From the NCBI GenBank assembly GCA_963757605.1, contig CAVWSF010000001.1, positions 248,001 through 312,000 on the forward strand: a stretch of DNA of 64,000 nucleotides, read 5' to 3'. The DNA comes from JAICJC01 sp963757605. Lineage in GTDB: Bacteria; Actinomycetota; Thermoleophilia; Gaiellales; JAICJC01. A model generated the notes under the pieces. It was not told where the DNA came from. It did no database searches and saw nothing but the letters and a program-made list of their open reading frames with translations. The first letter of the stretch is position 1, and each line of letters opens with the position of its first letter. The translations under genes were made by a program, and so were the position numbers. Shown here one piece after another: positions 7,913 to 16,771 of this stretch.

Positions 7913-10900
7913 CCGCACGGTCCCTCCCGGTCCGCGCTCCGCTGCGCGTCGCGCTGGCCCGTATCCGCGCCCGCCCCGGCCGTGGCGCCCTGGTGGCGGC
8001 CGGCGTGGCGCTTGCGACGGCGGCGGCGGCCTGCGTCGCAGCCGGCGGCACGATCACGGCCGACCTCGAGCTTCGCCGCAGCCTCGATGCGCTGCCTCCG
8101 GCGAGCCGCAGCTTCTCGGCCACGTGGCTCGGCGCGCCGCCGGCCGGCGGGTACGCCGCGATCGACCGCACCGCCACGGCGGCGCTCGCCGGCATCCAGT
8201 CCGGCGGGCCGGCCCGCACCGTCGCGTATCCCGAGCTCAACCTGAACGGTCAGCTCGTGTCGCTCGGCGCCGTCGACGATCCCAGCCGGTGGCTGCACCT
8301 CGTGTCGGGCCGGCTTCCGGAGCGGTGCGTCCCGACCCGCTGCGAGGTGGTGCAGACGGGCGGCGACCGGGCGACGGTCGTGTCCGAGCAGGGCCTCCGA
8401 CTGGTCGTCGTGGGCCGCGCATCCGGAGCGCTTCCGTTCGATCTCGCCAACCTGAACGCCGCCGCCCACGGCAAGACCTCCACCCCGCCGGTGCTCGTGG
8501 CCGGCAGCGTCCACGAGCTCTCCACCCTGCCCGTCTTCTCGGCGATCTTCCGCCGCTACGGCTGGACGGTGCCGATCCGCTCCCGAGACGTGCACGACTG
8601 GCAGATCCCGGGCCTCCTGCGCCGCGAGAGCACGGCGTCGCAGGCGCTCGAGCGGGCCGGCGGCGCGTTCGGCTTCGGCGCCCCCGACACCGCGCTCGAG
8701 ACGGCGCACAACTCGGCGCAGGTGGCCTCCCGCCGGCTGCTCCTCGTCGGCGGCGGCGCGGCGGCGCTCCTGGTCGGCTTCGTCCTTCTTGCCGCCGGCG
8801 GGCTGCGCCGCGACGCCCGGGCCGAGTTCGGCCGTCTGGAACGCCACGGAGCGCGGGCCTGGCAGCTGCGGCTCCAGGCGGGCGCCGAGGCGGCCTGGGT
8901 GACCGGGATCGGCGTGCTCCTTGGGGCCGCCGTGGCGGCGGCGGCGATCGCGATCGCCGCCGGGCAGGCCGGCCTCAGCACGTCCGAGACGCTGCGCCAG
9001 TCGCTTCTGACCCCCGCCGGGCTCGGGCTGCTCGTCGCGGTGTGGCTCGGGGCGGCCCTGCTCCTGGTCGCCGTCGAGCGGGTCGACGCCGAGTCGACCC
9101 GGCTCGGCCCGCTGCACGCGCTCGACCTGCTGGCGCTCGCCGCCCTCGCCGCGGCGCTCCTGGCGGCGTCCAGAGGTTCCTCGACCGAGGCGTCGCTCGA
9201 GGCGGGCTCGGACCCGCTCCTCGCGCTCCTCCCCGGCCTGGCCGCGATCGCGGCCGGAGCGATCGCCGCCCGGCTGGCGGGGCCCGTGCTGCGGCTCGCG
9301 GGGCGCAGTGTCCGGCGCGGCCCGGTCGCCGTCCGGCTGGCGCTCGTCTCGCTGGGCCGGCAGGGCGCGCGCCCCGCGCTCGTGATCGCGTTCGTGACCG
9401 CCGCGCTCGGGCTCTCGGTCTTCGCGCTCTCCTACCGCGACACGCTCCAGACCGGCGAGTCCGACCAGGCCGCGTTCGGCGTCCCGCTCGACTTCACGGT
9501 GTCGGCGGGCTCGGCGCTCGTGAACCCGCTCGACGCCGCGCCGCTCGACCGCTACCGCGGGCTCGCTCCGGGCGCCGTCGCCGCGCCGGTGATCCGGATG
9601 AGCGCCGCCGTGCCGGGCGCCGGGATCCCGGCCCAGCCGGCGCTGATCGGCGTCCCGGCCGCGACGCTCCCCGCCCTGCGCTGGCGGTCGGACTACTCGG
9701 GCGACTCGCAGGCCAACCTCGCCCGCGCCCTGCGCCACGGCGCCGAGCCGCAGCTCGCCGGCGCCGACCTGCCGCCGGCGGCGACCACCGTTTCGCTGCC
9801 GATCGCGGGTCACGGTCGTCCGGTCGCACTCCAACTGGCAGTGGAGCGCCCGAGCGGCACGTTCGGCACGATCGAGCTCGGCGAGACCGGCCGCAGCCAG
9901 GTGCTCACGGCAGCGATCCCGGCGGCCGACCGAGGTGCGCGGGTCGTCGCGCTCCAGATCGGCCTGACTCCGTCCGACGCACAGGCGCTGGCCCATGCCG
10001 GCATCGAGGGCGGCCTCACCATCGTCGCCAAGGGCAGCCTGCGGCTCGGCGAGCTGCGGGCGGGCGGCGAGTCGCTGGCCGGGCTCGTGGGCTGGATCGC
10101 CGGAGGGACCGCCAAGCGCTCCGGCACCGGCGTCGTGCAGTACGCGCTCGACGGCCGCACCGACGGCCTGGTGCGTCCCGCCCAGCCGTTCGACCGCACC
10201 GCGCTCCCCGTGCTCGCAAGCCACGACGTGGCCGCTGCCGCCGGGCCGGACGGTCGGCTGCACCTGGTGCTTCCCGACGGGCACTCGATCGTCGCCCGGG
10301 TTGTCGCAACGGGCGCCCACTTCCCGACCGCACCCGACACGTTCGTGGTGGCCGACGAGCGGGCGCTCGCGGTCGCCGTCAACGCCGACGCGCCCGGGAC
10401 GGCGGTGCCGCGCGAGGTCTGGATCGGAGCGCCGCAAGCTGCCGAGCACCGGGTGGCGGCGGCGCTGCACCGGCCGCCGTTCTCCGACCTCGCCGTGCGC
10501 TCGCGGGCCTCGCTTCACTCCCATGCCGCGTCGCGGCCGCTGGCCCGCGGCATCCTGGTCGTGCTCGAGGGTGCGGCGATCCTCTCCGTCGTGCTCGCCG
10601 CCGCCGGCCTCGTGCTGATCGCTGCGGCCGACCTCGCCGACGAGCGCCCGCACCTCGACGATCTGGAGGCGATGGGCGTGCCGCCACGCACGCTCCGCGC
10701 CCACCTGCTCGTCCGCGCGGCCGTGCTCGCCGTCTTCGGCGCGATCGGCGGCGTCGTCCTGGGCGCCGTGCTGTCGGCGGCTGTCGTCGACGTGGTCCAG
10801 CTCGGGGCCGGGACGTCGGCAGCCGTGCCGCCGCTTCGCACCGCTGTGCCGATCGGCCTCGTCGCCCTGGCGCTCGCCGCCTTCGCCCTGGCCGCGCTCC

Positions 10901-10938
10901 TGCCGGTGGCCGCGCTCGCCGGACGGAGGATGCGATGA
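7906..10938 (+). CDS. Large FtsX/MacB-type ABC transporter permease
   Basis: A 1010-residue membrane protein. GTG at 7906 is chosen because the longer frame from 7840 would lie inside the zinc-finger gene. Order: helix 1 (about residues 22-42), a long extracytoplasmic domain, a cluster of helices around residues 280-480 with an FtsX-like core (VRLALVSLGRQGARPALVIAF), a second large external domain, and three C-terminal helices near 880-1005 (LLVRAAVLAVFGAIGGVVLGA). Two FtsX cores fused in one chain suggest it needs no second permease subunit. The ATPase gene follows with an ATGA overlap. Such exporters move lipids, lipoproteins or antimicrobial peptides; the cargo here is unknown. Confidence 0.85.
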   Translation: MLAARSLPVRAPLRVALARIRARPGRGALVAAGVALATAAAACVAAGGTITADLELRRSLDALPPASRSFSATWLGAPPAGGYAAIDRTATAALAGIQSGGPARTVAYPELNLNGQLVSLGAVDDPSRWLHLVSGRLPERCVPTRCEVVQTGGDRATVVSEQGLRLVVVGRASGALPFDLANLNAAAHGKTSTPPVLVAGSVHELSTLPVFSAIFRRYGWTVPIRSRDVHDWQIPGLLRRESTASQALERAGGAFGFGAPDTALETAHNSAQVASRRLLLVGGGAAALLVGFVLLAAGGLRRDARAEFGRLERHGARAWQLRLQAGAEAAWVTGIGVLLGAAVAAAAIAIAAGQAGLSTSETLRQSLLTPAGLGLLVAVWLGAALLLVAVERVDAESTRLGPLHALDLLALAALAAALLAASRGSSTEASLEAGSDPLLALLPGLAAIAAGAIAARLAGPVLRLAGRSVRRGPVAVRLALVSLGRQGARPALVIAFVTAALGLSVFALSYRDTLQTGESDQAAFGVPLDFTVSAGSALVNPLDAAPLDRYRGLAPGAVAAPVIRMSAAVPGAGIPAQPALIGVPAATLPALRWRSDYSGDSQANLARALRHGAEPQLAGADLPPAATTVSLPIAGHGRPVALQLAVERPSGTFGTIELGETGRSQVLTAAIPAADRGARVVALQIGLTPSDAQALAHAGIEGGLTIVAKGSLRLGELRAGGESLAGLVGWIAGGTAKRSGTGVVQYALDGRTDGLVRPAQPFDRTALPVLASHDVAAAAGPDGRLHLVLPDGHSIVARVVATGAHFPTAPDTFVVADERALAVAVNADAPGTAVPREVWIGAPQAAEHRVAAALHRPPFSDLAVRSRASLHSHAASRPLARGILVVLEGAAILSVVLAAAGLVLIAAADLADERPHLDDLEAMGVPPRTLRAHLLVRAAVLAVFGAIGGVVLGAVLSAAVVDVVQLGAGTSAAVPPLRTAVPIGLVALALAAFALAALLPVAALAGRRMR

Positions 10939-12467
10939 CAGCCGCCGTCGACGCCCGCGACGTGTTCCGCATCCACCGCACCGCCGAGGGCGACGCGGCG
11001 GCGCTCCAGGGTCTCACGCTCCGGATCGACGACCGCGAGGTGGTGGCCGTGCTGGGCCCCAGCGGATCGGGCAAGAGCACGCTCATGCGTATCCTGGCCG
11101 GGCTCGAGCGACCCTCGGCCGGCTCGGCGCGCGTGCTCGGGCACGACCTCGCGAGCCTGCCCGCACGCCGCTCCGCGGTGCTGCGGGCGCACCGGATGGG
11201 CGTCGTCGACCAGCACTACCGCCAGGCGCTCCCGCCCGACCTGGACTGCGCGAGCATCGTGACGCTCCAGATGGCGATGCTGGGCGCGCCGCGCGCCGAG
11301 CGCACCCGCCGGTCGGCGGAGCTCCTGGAGCGGGTCGGTCTGACCGAGGCCGCGGGCGCACGCCCCGCCGAGCTCTCGGGCGGCGAGGCGCAGCGGATCG
11401 CGATCTGCGCGGCCGTCGCCCACCGCCCCGCGCTCCTCCTGGCGGACGAGCCCGCCGGCGAGCTCGACGCCGCCGGGGTGCGAACGGCCTACGCGCTCAT
11501 CGGCGAGCTGGCCCGCGAGCAGGGCGCGACGGTGGTGCTCGTGAGCCACGACCCCAGCGCGGCGGGCATCGCCGACCGGGCCGTCCACATCCGCGACGGG
11601 CGCCTGAGCGACGAGGCCGCCGGCACTGGCGAGGCGGCCATCGTGGTCGGCCGCGGCGGCTGGATGCGGCTGCCCGAGGAGCTTCTGCGCGACGCCGGCA
11701 TCGGCCGCCTGGCGCGGGCGGAGCCGCAGCACGGCGGCGTCCTGATCGTGCCTGCCGGCGAGCCTGGCGAGCAGGCCGTGGCCGCCGACCGCGAGCCCGG
11801 CGCGGCCCGGCCCGTCGAGGGCGTGGCCGCCGAGATGCAGGACGTCGTCGTCCGCTTCGGGCGCGGCCGCCGGGAGCGCACCGTGCTCGACCGCCGCTCG
11901 GCGCGGTTCGCCGCCGGGCGGATGACCGCGGTCACCGGGCGGTCCGGCTCGGGCAAGAGCACGCTCCTCCGCGTCCTGGCCGGGCTCGTGCGGCCGGAGG
12001 CGGGGGTCGTCACCGTGGCCGGCGAGCTCGTCACGGGGCTCGGCCCCGCGGAGGCGGCCGCGTTCCGGCGCCGGCACGTCGGCGTCGTGAGCCAGGACGC
12101 CGGCCTCGTCGGCCACCTCTCGGCCGCCGAGAACATCGAGCTGGCGCTGGCCGTGCGCGGCCGCGACGGCGACCCGCGTGAGTGGCTCATGCGACTCGGG
12201 CTCGAGCACCGCATCGACCAGCGGGTGGAGCGGCTCTCGGCCGGCGAGCGCCAGCGGGTCGCCATCGCCCGCGCCCTGGCCGGCGCGCCCGGCCTCGTCC
12301 TCGTCGACGAGCCGACCTCGCGCCTCGATCAGGTGAACGCTGCGGTCGTCGGGCGGCTCCTGGCTGATGCGGCCCGGCTGCACGGCGCCACCGTCGTCGT
12401 CGCCACCCACGACCCGGTCGTGATGGCGCAGGCCGACGACCGGATCGATCTGGAGACGGCTACTTGA
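10935..12467 (+). CDS. ABC transporter ATP-binding protein with two fused NBDs
   Basis: A 510-residue protein carrying two complete ABC ATPase domains. The first (about residues 5-230) has Walker A GPSGSGKST, signature LSGGEAQR and Walker B LLLADEPAGELD. The second (about 300-505) has GRSGSGKST, LSAGERQR and LVLVDEPTSRLD. Both resemble the LolD/MacB class that partners FtsX-type permeases. The linker (about 235-295) is less conserved. ATG 10935 overlaps the permease stop. Because both NBDs are in one chain and both FtsX cores in another, the complete exporter could be a 1:1 assembly. It converges with, and overlaps by 8 bases, the stress-protein remnant. Confidence 0.87.
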   Translation: MTAAVDARDVFRIHRTAEGDAAALQGLTLRIDDREVVAVLGPSGSGKSTLMRILAGLERPSAGSARVLGHDLASLPARRSAVLRAHRMGVVDQHYRQALPPDLDCASIVTLQMAMLGAPRAERTRRSAELLERVGLTEAAGARPAELSGGEAQRIAICAAVAHRPALLLADEPAGELDAAGVRTAYALIGELAREQGATVVLVSHDPSAAGIADRAVHIRDGRLSDEAAGTGEAAIVVGRGGWMRLPEELLRDAGIGRLARAEPQHGGVLIVPAGEPGEQAVAADREPGAARPVEGVAAEMQDVVVRFGRGRRERTVLDRRSARFAAGRMTAVTGRSGSGKSTLLRVLAGLVRPEAGVVTVAGELVTGLGPAEAAAFRRRHVGVVSQDAGLVGHLSAAENIELALAVRGRDGDPREWLMRLGLEHRIDQRVERLSAGERQRVAIARALAGAPGLVLVDEPTSRLDQVNAAVVGRLLADAARLHGATVVVATHDPVVMAQADDRIDLETAT

Positions 12468-12672
12468 TGACGAGGACGGGCACGGGCGAGTGGCGGACGA
12501 TCGGCTCGACCGTCGAGCCGACCAGGTAGTCGCGCGGGCCCTCTCTCCCGCCGCCGCCGATCACGACGACGTTCGAATGCCGCTCCTCGGCGAAGTGCAG
12601 GATCGCGTCCACCGCCGATCCCTCGAACGCGACGGCCTCGGCGTCGACGCCGTTCTCCTTGAGCTGGCGGCC
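12460..12672 (-). pseudogene. Universal stress protein remnant (C-terminal half only)
   Basis: Read leftward, this frame gives about 70 residues ending in TVEPIVRHSPVPVLVIK, the characteristic end of UspA domains, with VVVIGGGGREGPRDYLVGS before it (ATP-binding G-x2-G-x9-G(S/T) loop). An in-frame TGA at 12673-12675 closes the frame upstream and no ATG/GTG/TTG precedes the conserved part, so the N-terminal half (about 70 residues) is missing. It is best read as a truncated pseudogene. Intact Usp domains occur elsewhere in this window fused to transporters. Confidence 0.7.
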
Positions 12673-12732
12673 TCAAAGCCGCGCGAGCCTACCGGTCGGC
12701 GGCCATCAAGGCAATCCCGTGCGCGTCTCCGG

Positions 12733-13176
12733 TTACGAGGCCGACTCGAGCAGCCGCTTCAGCTGCTCGAGGTCGTTGCGGTTGGCCTTCCGCATCGACC
12801 GTGCCATCATCGGCGCCCCGACCCGCGCGAATCCGGCCGGCTCGCCGCGATTTCGAAGCGTCATCCGCGTGCCGCCGCGGGGAGCGTCGGCCCACGTGTA
12901 GGTCGTCTCCATCGGAAACGGGCCCTCGGAGGTGCGCATGACGAGCCGCTCGCCCAGGACGAGCTCGGCGATCTCATACGTGTACTCGAGGCGCCGGCCG
13001 AGGAAGCGGGCGACGAACGCGACCCGCGAGCCCGGCGCGGCCGGCGGCGGCGTCCGCCACTCGACCGACTCGATGTTCTCGTACCAGAGCGGCGCGTTGT
13101 CCGGATCGGTGGCGTATGCCGCCACCTCGCCCCGGGGCCGGGCGATCTCGATCTCGGTCAGGACGTCGACGGCCAC
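12733..13176 (-). CDS. SRPBCC (START-like) family protein
   Basis: A 147-residue protein beginning VDVLTEIEIARPRGEVAAYATDP, the usual first strand and helix of SRPBCC/polyketide-cyclase-like hydrophobic-pocket proteins, with NAPLWYENIESVEW and the C-terminal long helix RSMRKANRNDLEQLKRLLES. These proteins bind or act on small hydrophobic ligands; nothing shows which. It lies 22 bases downstream of the cupin gene and is probably co-transcribed with it and the lyase-like gene. Confidence 0.85.
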   Translation of the reverse strand: MAVDVLTEIEIARPRGEVAAYATDPDNAPLWYENIESVEWRTPPPAAPGSRVAFVARFLGRRLEYTYEIAELVLGERLVMRTSEGPFPMETTYTWADAPRGGTRMTLRNRGEPAGFARVGAPMMARSMRKANRNDLEQLKRLLESAS

Positions 13177-13198
13177 CGGCCGAGCCTACCGCGCCGGT

Positions 13199-13588
13199 TC
13201 AGGGCAGGTCGTCGAGGATCTCGGCCTCGCCCGTGACCGCGGGCGCGCCCCAGGCGAGCACGACCGCGTCGACGTCGCTCTCGTTTCGGACCTGGATCTC
13301 GGTGCCGGTCCCGACCCTGGCGAAGCCGCCGGCGGGGAGCTCGACCAGCTCGGGCGGCTCGCCGAGCGCAAGCGTGATCGTCCCCTCCAGGCACGCGAAG
13401 ACCTCCTCCTGGGCGCCCTCGCGATGCCGCCGCCCACGCACGCCCGGCGGATAGCGCCACACCGATGCCCGCGCGTTCTCGAGCCCGAGCGCCTCCGTCA
13501 GGCTGGCGACGTGCCGGGGCGCGTCCTGCGGACGGTACGGGCGCTCGGTGAAGGGCAGCTCGCCGGGCTTGGCGATCGAGTAGGTCAC
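13199..13588 (-). CDS. Cupin-domain protein
   Basis: A 129-residue single-domain cupin. Motif 1 reads GRRHREGAQEEVFACLEGTITLALG, keeping one His and the Glu of the metal site; motif 2 is PAGGFARVGTGTEIQVRNE, where the usual late His is absent. It may therefore bind metal weakly or be a sugar/ligand binder. Spacing of 28 bases to the upstream lyase-like gene and 22 to the SRPBCC gene suggests one operon. Function unknown. Confidence 0.82.
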   Translation of the reverse strand: MTYSIAKPGELPFTERPYRPQDAPRHVASLTEALGLENARASVWRYPPGVRGRRHREGAQEEVFACLEGTITLALGEPPELVELPAGGFARVGTGTEIQVRNESDVDAVVLAWGAPAVTGEAEILDDLP

Positions 13589-13616
13589 GGCGGCGCGGGT
13601 CGTACCGAACGCCGGT

Positions 13617-15116
13617 TCAGGTCAGCTCACGTGCGCGCGCCAGAAGCGCCGCCTCCGCGGCCTCCTCGCGCTCGCGTGCGGTCTCGCTCCACTCCTCGCC
13701 GGCGGCCAGCGTCACGGCGAGCCGCTCGAGCATCGCGTCCATCGCCGCCTGCGAGGACGAGCCGGCCTGCAGCCGGGCCGCGGCGCAGGCCGCCGGGTCG
13801 AGGGCCGCGCGCAGCGTCGCCTCGTCGAGGTCGACCGGCGTCCCGATCGCGGCCTCGGCGGCCGCGGACAGACGCTCGGGCGTGAGCGCCGACGGCGGCT
13901 CGCCCGCCTCGACGAGATCTCGCACCGCGCGGCCGACGACCTTGTGGGCGCTGCGGTAGTCGAGCCCGCCGGCGAGCGCGAGGACGTCGGCGACATCCGC
14001 AGCCGTCACGAAGCCCTCCCGCGCGATCTTCTCGAACCGCGCCGGCCGCAGCTCGATGCCCTCCAGCACCGACGCCGTGAGCCGGGCGACGGCGACCGAC
14101 TCGTCGAGCGCGCGCGGCACCGTCCCGTTCAGGAGATGGAAGTGGTCCGTGCGCGCCGATCCGGTGTGCAGCGCCGCGACCGCCGCGGCCAGGTCGCCGG
14201 CGGCCTGGCCGGCCTGGACGCGGATCGCGGCGAGGGCGTACGGGTTCTTCTTCTGCGGCATGAGCGCGCTCGCGCGGCTGTGCGCATCGGAAAGCTCGAG
14301 CAGCCCGAACTCCTGGCTCGCGTAGATCTCGAAGTCCTGGCCGAGCTGGCTCTGGTGCGTGGCCGCGATCGCGAGCGCCGCAAGGAGCTCCACGTAGACG
14401 TCCGCCTGCCAGGCCGCGTCCTTCGCGTGCTCGACGAGATCGTCGCAGCCGAGCAGCTCCGCCAGACGGCCCCGGTCGAGCGCCCAGCGGGAGCCGGCGC
14501 TGCCGCCGGCGCCGGCGACGCTCGCCCCGAGCGCGGCGTGCGATCGGCGCGCGCGCTCGGCATCGCGCAGCGCGGGATAGGCGTACGCCAGCAGGAGATG
14601 GCCGACCGTCGTCGGCTGGGCCGGCTGCAGATAGGTGTAGTCGGCCGCGAGCGCGGCACGCGTGGCGCGCGCGTGGCCGACGAGCGCCGCCGCCTGGCCG
14701 AGAAGCGCATCGTGCATGTCGCGCACGGCGCTCCGGGCGGTGAGGCGCAGCCCGACGCGGAACGCCTCCCGGCGCGGCCGGCCGGCGCTCAGCCACCCGG
14801 CCGCCGAGCGGCCGACGCGCCGCTCCAGCTCCGCCTCACGCGCGTTGAACGCGTCGCCGAGCGCCGGGTCCCACGGGAACTCGCCGCCGGGGATCGCGTG
14901 CAGCTCGAGCAGCCCGCGCAGGAGCGCCCGGGCGTCGTCGCCAGCGAGGTCGCCGCCCTCGACAAGGGCGACCGCGTGCGCCAGATCGGCGAGGGAGAGC
15001 CCGTGGGCGAGCCGCGGGCCGTGCGCGCTCTCTGCGGCGTAGGCCGCGGCCACCAGCTCGCCGGACGCACCGCCGCGCAGCCGCCCGCCGCGGCCCAGCT
15101 CCTCGGAGTCCGTCAT
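13617..15116 (-). CDS. Argininosuccinate lyase-like enzyme (fumarase/aspartase superfamily), probable paralogue
   Basis: This 499-residue protein has the all-helical lyase fold: TTVGHLLLAYAYP (ASL His region), ASQEFGLLELSDAHSRASALMPQKKNP (superfamily signature) and an ASL-like C-terminal domain (FEKIAREGFVTAADVAD). The signature loop, GSSxMPxKxNPD in true lyases, here reads ASALMPQKKNPY, changing the Gly, one Ser and the Asp. No argG or other arginine gene is nearby; neighbours are a cupin and an SRPBCC protein. I infer an ASL paralogue, perhaps on another substrate, but a diverged ASL is possible. Confidence 0.72.
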   Translation of the reverse strand: MTDSEELGRGGRLRGGASGELVAAAYAAESAHGPRLAHGLSLADLAHAVALVEGGDLAGDDARALLRGLLELHAIPGGEFPWDPALGDAFNAREAELERRVGRSAAGWLSAGRPRREAFRVGLRLTARSAVRDMHDALLGQAAALVGHARATRAALAADYTYLQPAQPTTVGHLLLAYAYPALRDAERARRSHAALGASVAGAGGSAGSRWALDRGRLAELLGCDDLVEHAKDAAWQADVYVELLAALAIAATHQSQLGQDFEIYASQEFGLLELSDAHSRASALMPQKKNPYALAAIRVQAGQAAGDLAAAVAALHTGSARTDHFHLLNGTVPRALDESVAVARLTASVLEGIELRPARFEKIAREGFVTAADVADVLALAGGLDYRSAHKVVGRAVRDLVEAGEPPSALTPERLSAAAEAAIGTPVDLDEATLRAALDPAACAAARLQAGSSSQAAMDAMLERLAVTLAAGEEWSETAREREEAAEAALLARARELT

Positions 15117-15162
15117 CCGCAGAGCCTAGAGAAACGACTCGTGCGACACTCGCACAACGCGA

Positions 15163-15573
15163 ATGGATGAACTCGGCCCGTACACGGTGCGACCGATCGG
15201 CGTGGTGCGATCGACCCTGCGCGCGGTGGAGGATGCCCCCAACCAGGCGGACGGCGCGCCCGCTGCCCTGATCGAGATCGATTCGCGCTTCGCCGACGCG
15301 CTCCACCGCATCGAGGCAGGCGACGAGCTGATCGTCCTCACCTGGCTTCACGTCGCCGACCGCGATGTCCTCGAGACGCACCCGATGGGCGACAGGAGCA
15401 TTCCGCTCACCGGCGTCTTCAGGACGCGCTCGCCTGACCGGCCGAACCCGATCGGCATCCACCGGGTGACGGTGAAGTCACTCGAAGGGCCCACCAGCCT
15501 GCGGGTCGACGCGCTCGAGGCGATCGACGGCACCCCCGTCATCGACCTCAAGGTCGCGATGCGTCGTCCGTAG
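15163..15573 (+). CDS. TrmO/YaeB-family tRNA (t6A37) N6-methyltransferase
   Basis: A 136-residue protein of the UPF0066 family, which uses S-adenosylmethionine to methylate the t6A at position 37 of threonine tRNAs. It starts with the family strand PYTVRPIGVVRST and contains the diagnostic VFRTRSPDRPNPIG with HRVTV after it. The protein consists of the beta-barrel domain only and lacks the C-terminal extension of E. coli TrmO. The t6A-forming genes of this window lie 44 kb away. Its 3' end overlaps the convergent nucleotidyltransferase gene by 26 bases. Confidence 0.8.
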   Translation: MDELGPYTVRPIGVVRSTLRAVEDAPNQADGAPAALIEIDSRFADALHRIEAGDELIVLTWLHVADRDVLETHPMGDRSIPLTGVFRTRSPDRPNPIGIHRVTVKSLEGPTSLRVDALEAIDGTPVIDLKVAMRRP

Positions 15574-16258
15574 GGTTCCACGTGCGGTCGCGAACGACAG
15601 CGGCGATCACGGCCGCGGTTGTGCTCGTGTTGAGCGAACGGACGTGGCGGGCGACCTCACTTCGATCGCCGCGACCACTGCGGACTTCCTCCTCCAGCCA
15701 CAGGCCGAACAGGAGGTACTGATCCAGCCCCAGGTCGAGGGCGCGGCGTTCGAGGCGCTCTTGATCGCAGGCATCGTTGCGCGCCAGCCTCACAGCCTGT
15801 GCCCACGAGTCGTAGTGGCCGGTAGCCGCCCATGAAGCGAGACGGTCGCAGACAAGGTCCTCGACCGCGATCACGACGATCGAGCCGACGCCCGGCACGT
15901 CGAGGGCAACTGCTTCTGCACCCGGCGGCTGGAGCGACGAGGCGGGCCGTTCGACTGCGATTCCGAGCCCCTCGTCCAACCAGTGCCGGCCGTCACGCTC
16001 GAGGCCGAGCTCGCCACCAAGCACCTCGTCAAGCATCACTCCCAAACCGGGACCGACCACGTCGATGTCGAGCGACGTATACGCCTCGGGGTCATAAGCC
16101 GTGACCGCGCTTCCGCCCACGACCACCATCGAGAGGCCGGCCGCTGCGAGGGCGTCCTGGATCACCTTGGCAGCGCGCAAGAGTCGCTGAGAACGATCAT
16201 CGACCCCCGCGAGCTCCCCGATGAGCCGGGTACGCCATCCGGCAGCCCGCTCAGCCAT
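15548..16258 (-). CDS. Nucleotidyltransferase-fold protein (putative AbiEii/DUF6036-like toxin)
   Basis: A 236-residue protein with the minimal nucleotidyltransferase signature: VVGGSAVTAY followed by SLDIDVV (the GS loop and the two metal-binding Asp of D-x-D). This matches the AbiEii/MNT-type fold, whose members act as toxins by adding nucleotides to tRNA or protein. A helical C-terminal half follows (WLEEEVRSGRGDR..). It starts 8 bases inside the end of the preceding DUF2384-like gene, the classical antitoxin-toxin order. Toxicity is inference from fold and arrangement. It could also be a housekeeping sugar or antibiotic nucleotidyltransferase, but it is too small and lacks their domains. 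Confidence 0.65.
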   Translation of the reverse strand: MAERAAGWRTRLIGELAGVDDRSQRLLRAAKVIQDALAAAGLSMVVVGGSAVTAYDPEAYTSLDIDVVGPGLGVMLDEVLGGELGLERDGRHWLDEGLGIAVERPASSLQPPGAEAVALDVPGVGSIVVIAVEDLVCDRLASWAATGHYDSWAQAVRLARNDACDQERLERRALDLGLDQYLLFGLWLEEEVRSGRGDRSEVARHVRSLNTSTTAAVIAAVVRDRTWNPTDDASRP

Positions 16259-16757
16259 TCGGCGGTGCGATCGGCCCGATCAGATCCTCGTCTTCGCCGA
16301 TACGGCGAAGCACCGCCGCCTCGGCCGCCGTGCGCTCGCGTTCGCGCTGACGCGGAAATCCGACGACGTCCCGTGGGCCGCGGCTCGCGCGGCGTACCGC
16401 CCGCTGCGGACTCACGTCTTCGCCACGGTAGATGACCTTCGACAGCTCACCCAGTCGATTCGCAGCGATCATCTCGACCGGCGTCCTGCCTCGGAACTGC
16501 GGCTGCGGGGCGAGCATCCACCGCCCCACTCCGCAGGCATCGCCGATCAACTCCTCGACATCGGTGGCAACCGACGCCACCAAGGCGATCCGACCCGCGG
16601 TGGACGGCTGGACAGTGCAGGTAAGGAGCTCCCGCTCCCAGCTTGTGAGCGTCTCTCGGCTTCGTCCGAGCGCACGGGCTCGATCGGTGACCGTGGGGAA
16701 CCACCGCGACAGTTCGCGGTAGGTGGAAATGGGAAGAGCCGTCGCCATCGTGCTCAC
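16251..16757 (-). CDS. DUF2384 (MbcA/ParS/Xre-type) antitoxin-like protein
   Basis: A 168-residue protein. Residues ~10-55 look like a helix-turn-helix (RELSRWFPTVTDRARALGRSRETLTSWER), and residues ~85-125 match the C-terminal toxin-binding domain of MbcA/Xre antitoxins (RWMLAPQPQFRGRTPVEMI then LGELSKVIYRGED). A basic tail of about 40 residues follows, longer than usual. In known pairs this domain partners RES-domain toxins; here the partner is a nucleotidyltransferase. Start is GTG 16757 or ATG 16748. The upstream DNA is AT-richer than the neighbourhood and holds an inverted repeat (16772-16791) suited to autorepression. Confidence 0.68.
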   Translation of the reverse strand: MSTMATALPISTYRELSRWFPTVTDRARALGRSRETLTSWERELLTCTVQPSTAGRIALVASVATDVEELIGDACGVGRWMLAPQPQFRGRTPVEMIAANRLGELSKVIYRGEDVSPQRAVRRASRGPRDVVGFPRQRERERTAAEAAVLRRIGEDEDLIGPIAPPNG

Positions 16758-16771
16758 AGTTTACTCGGATT

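Noticed and set aside
7632..10934. Very long frame leading into the double-NBD ATPase
   Set aside because: Only the part after 10935 shows ABC motifs; the earlier part runs over the permease gene in another frame and is composed of Arg/Pro/Ala.
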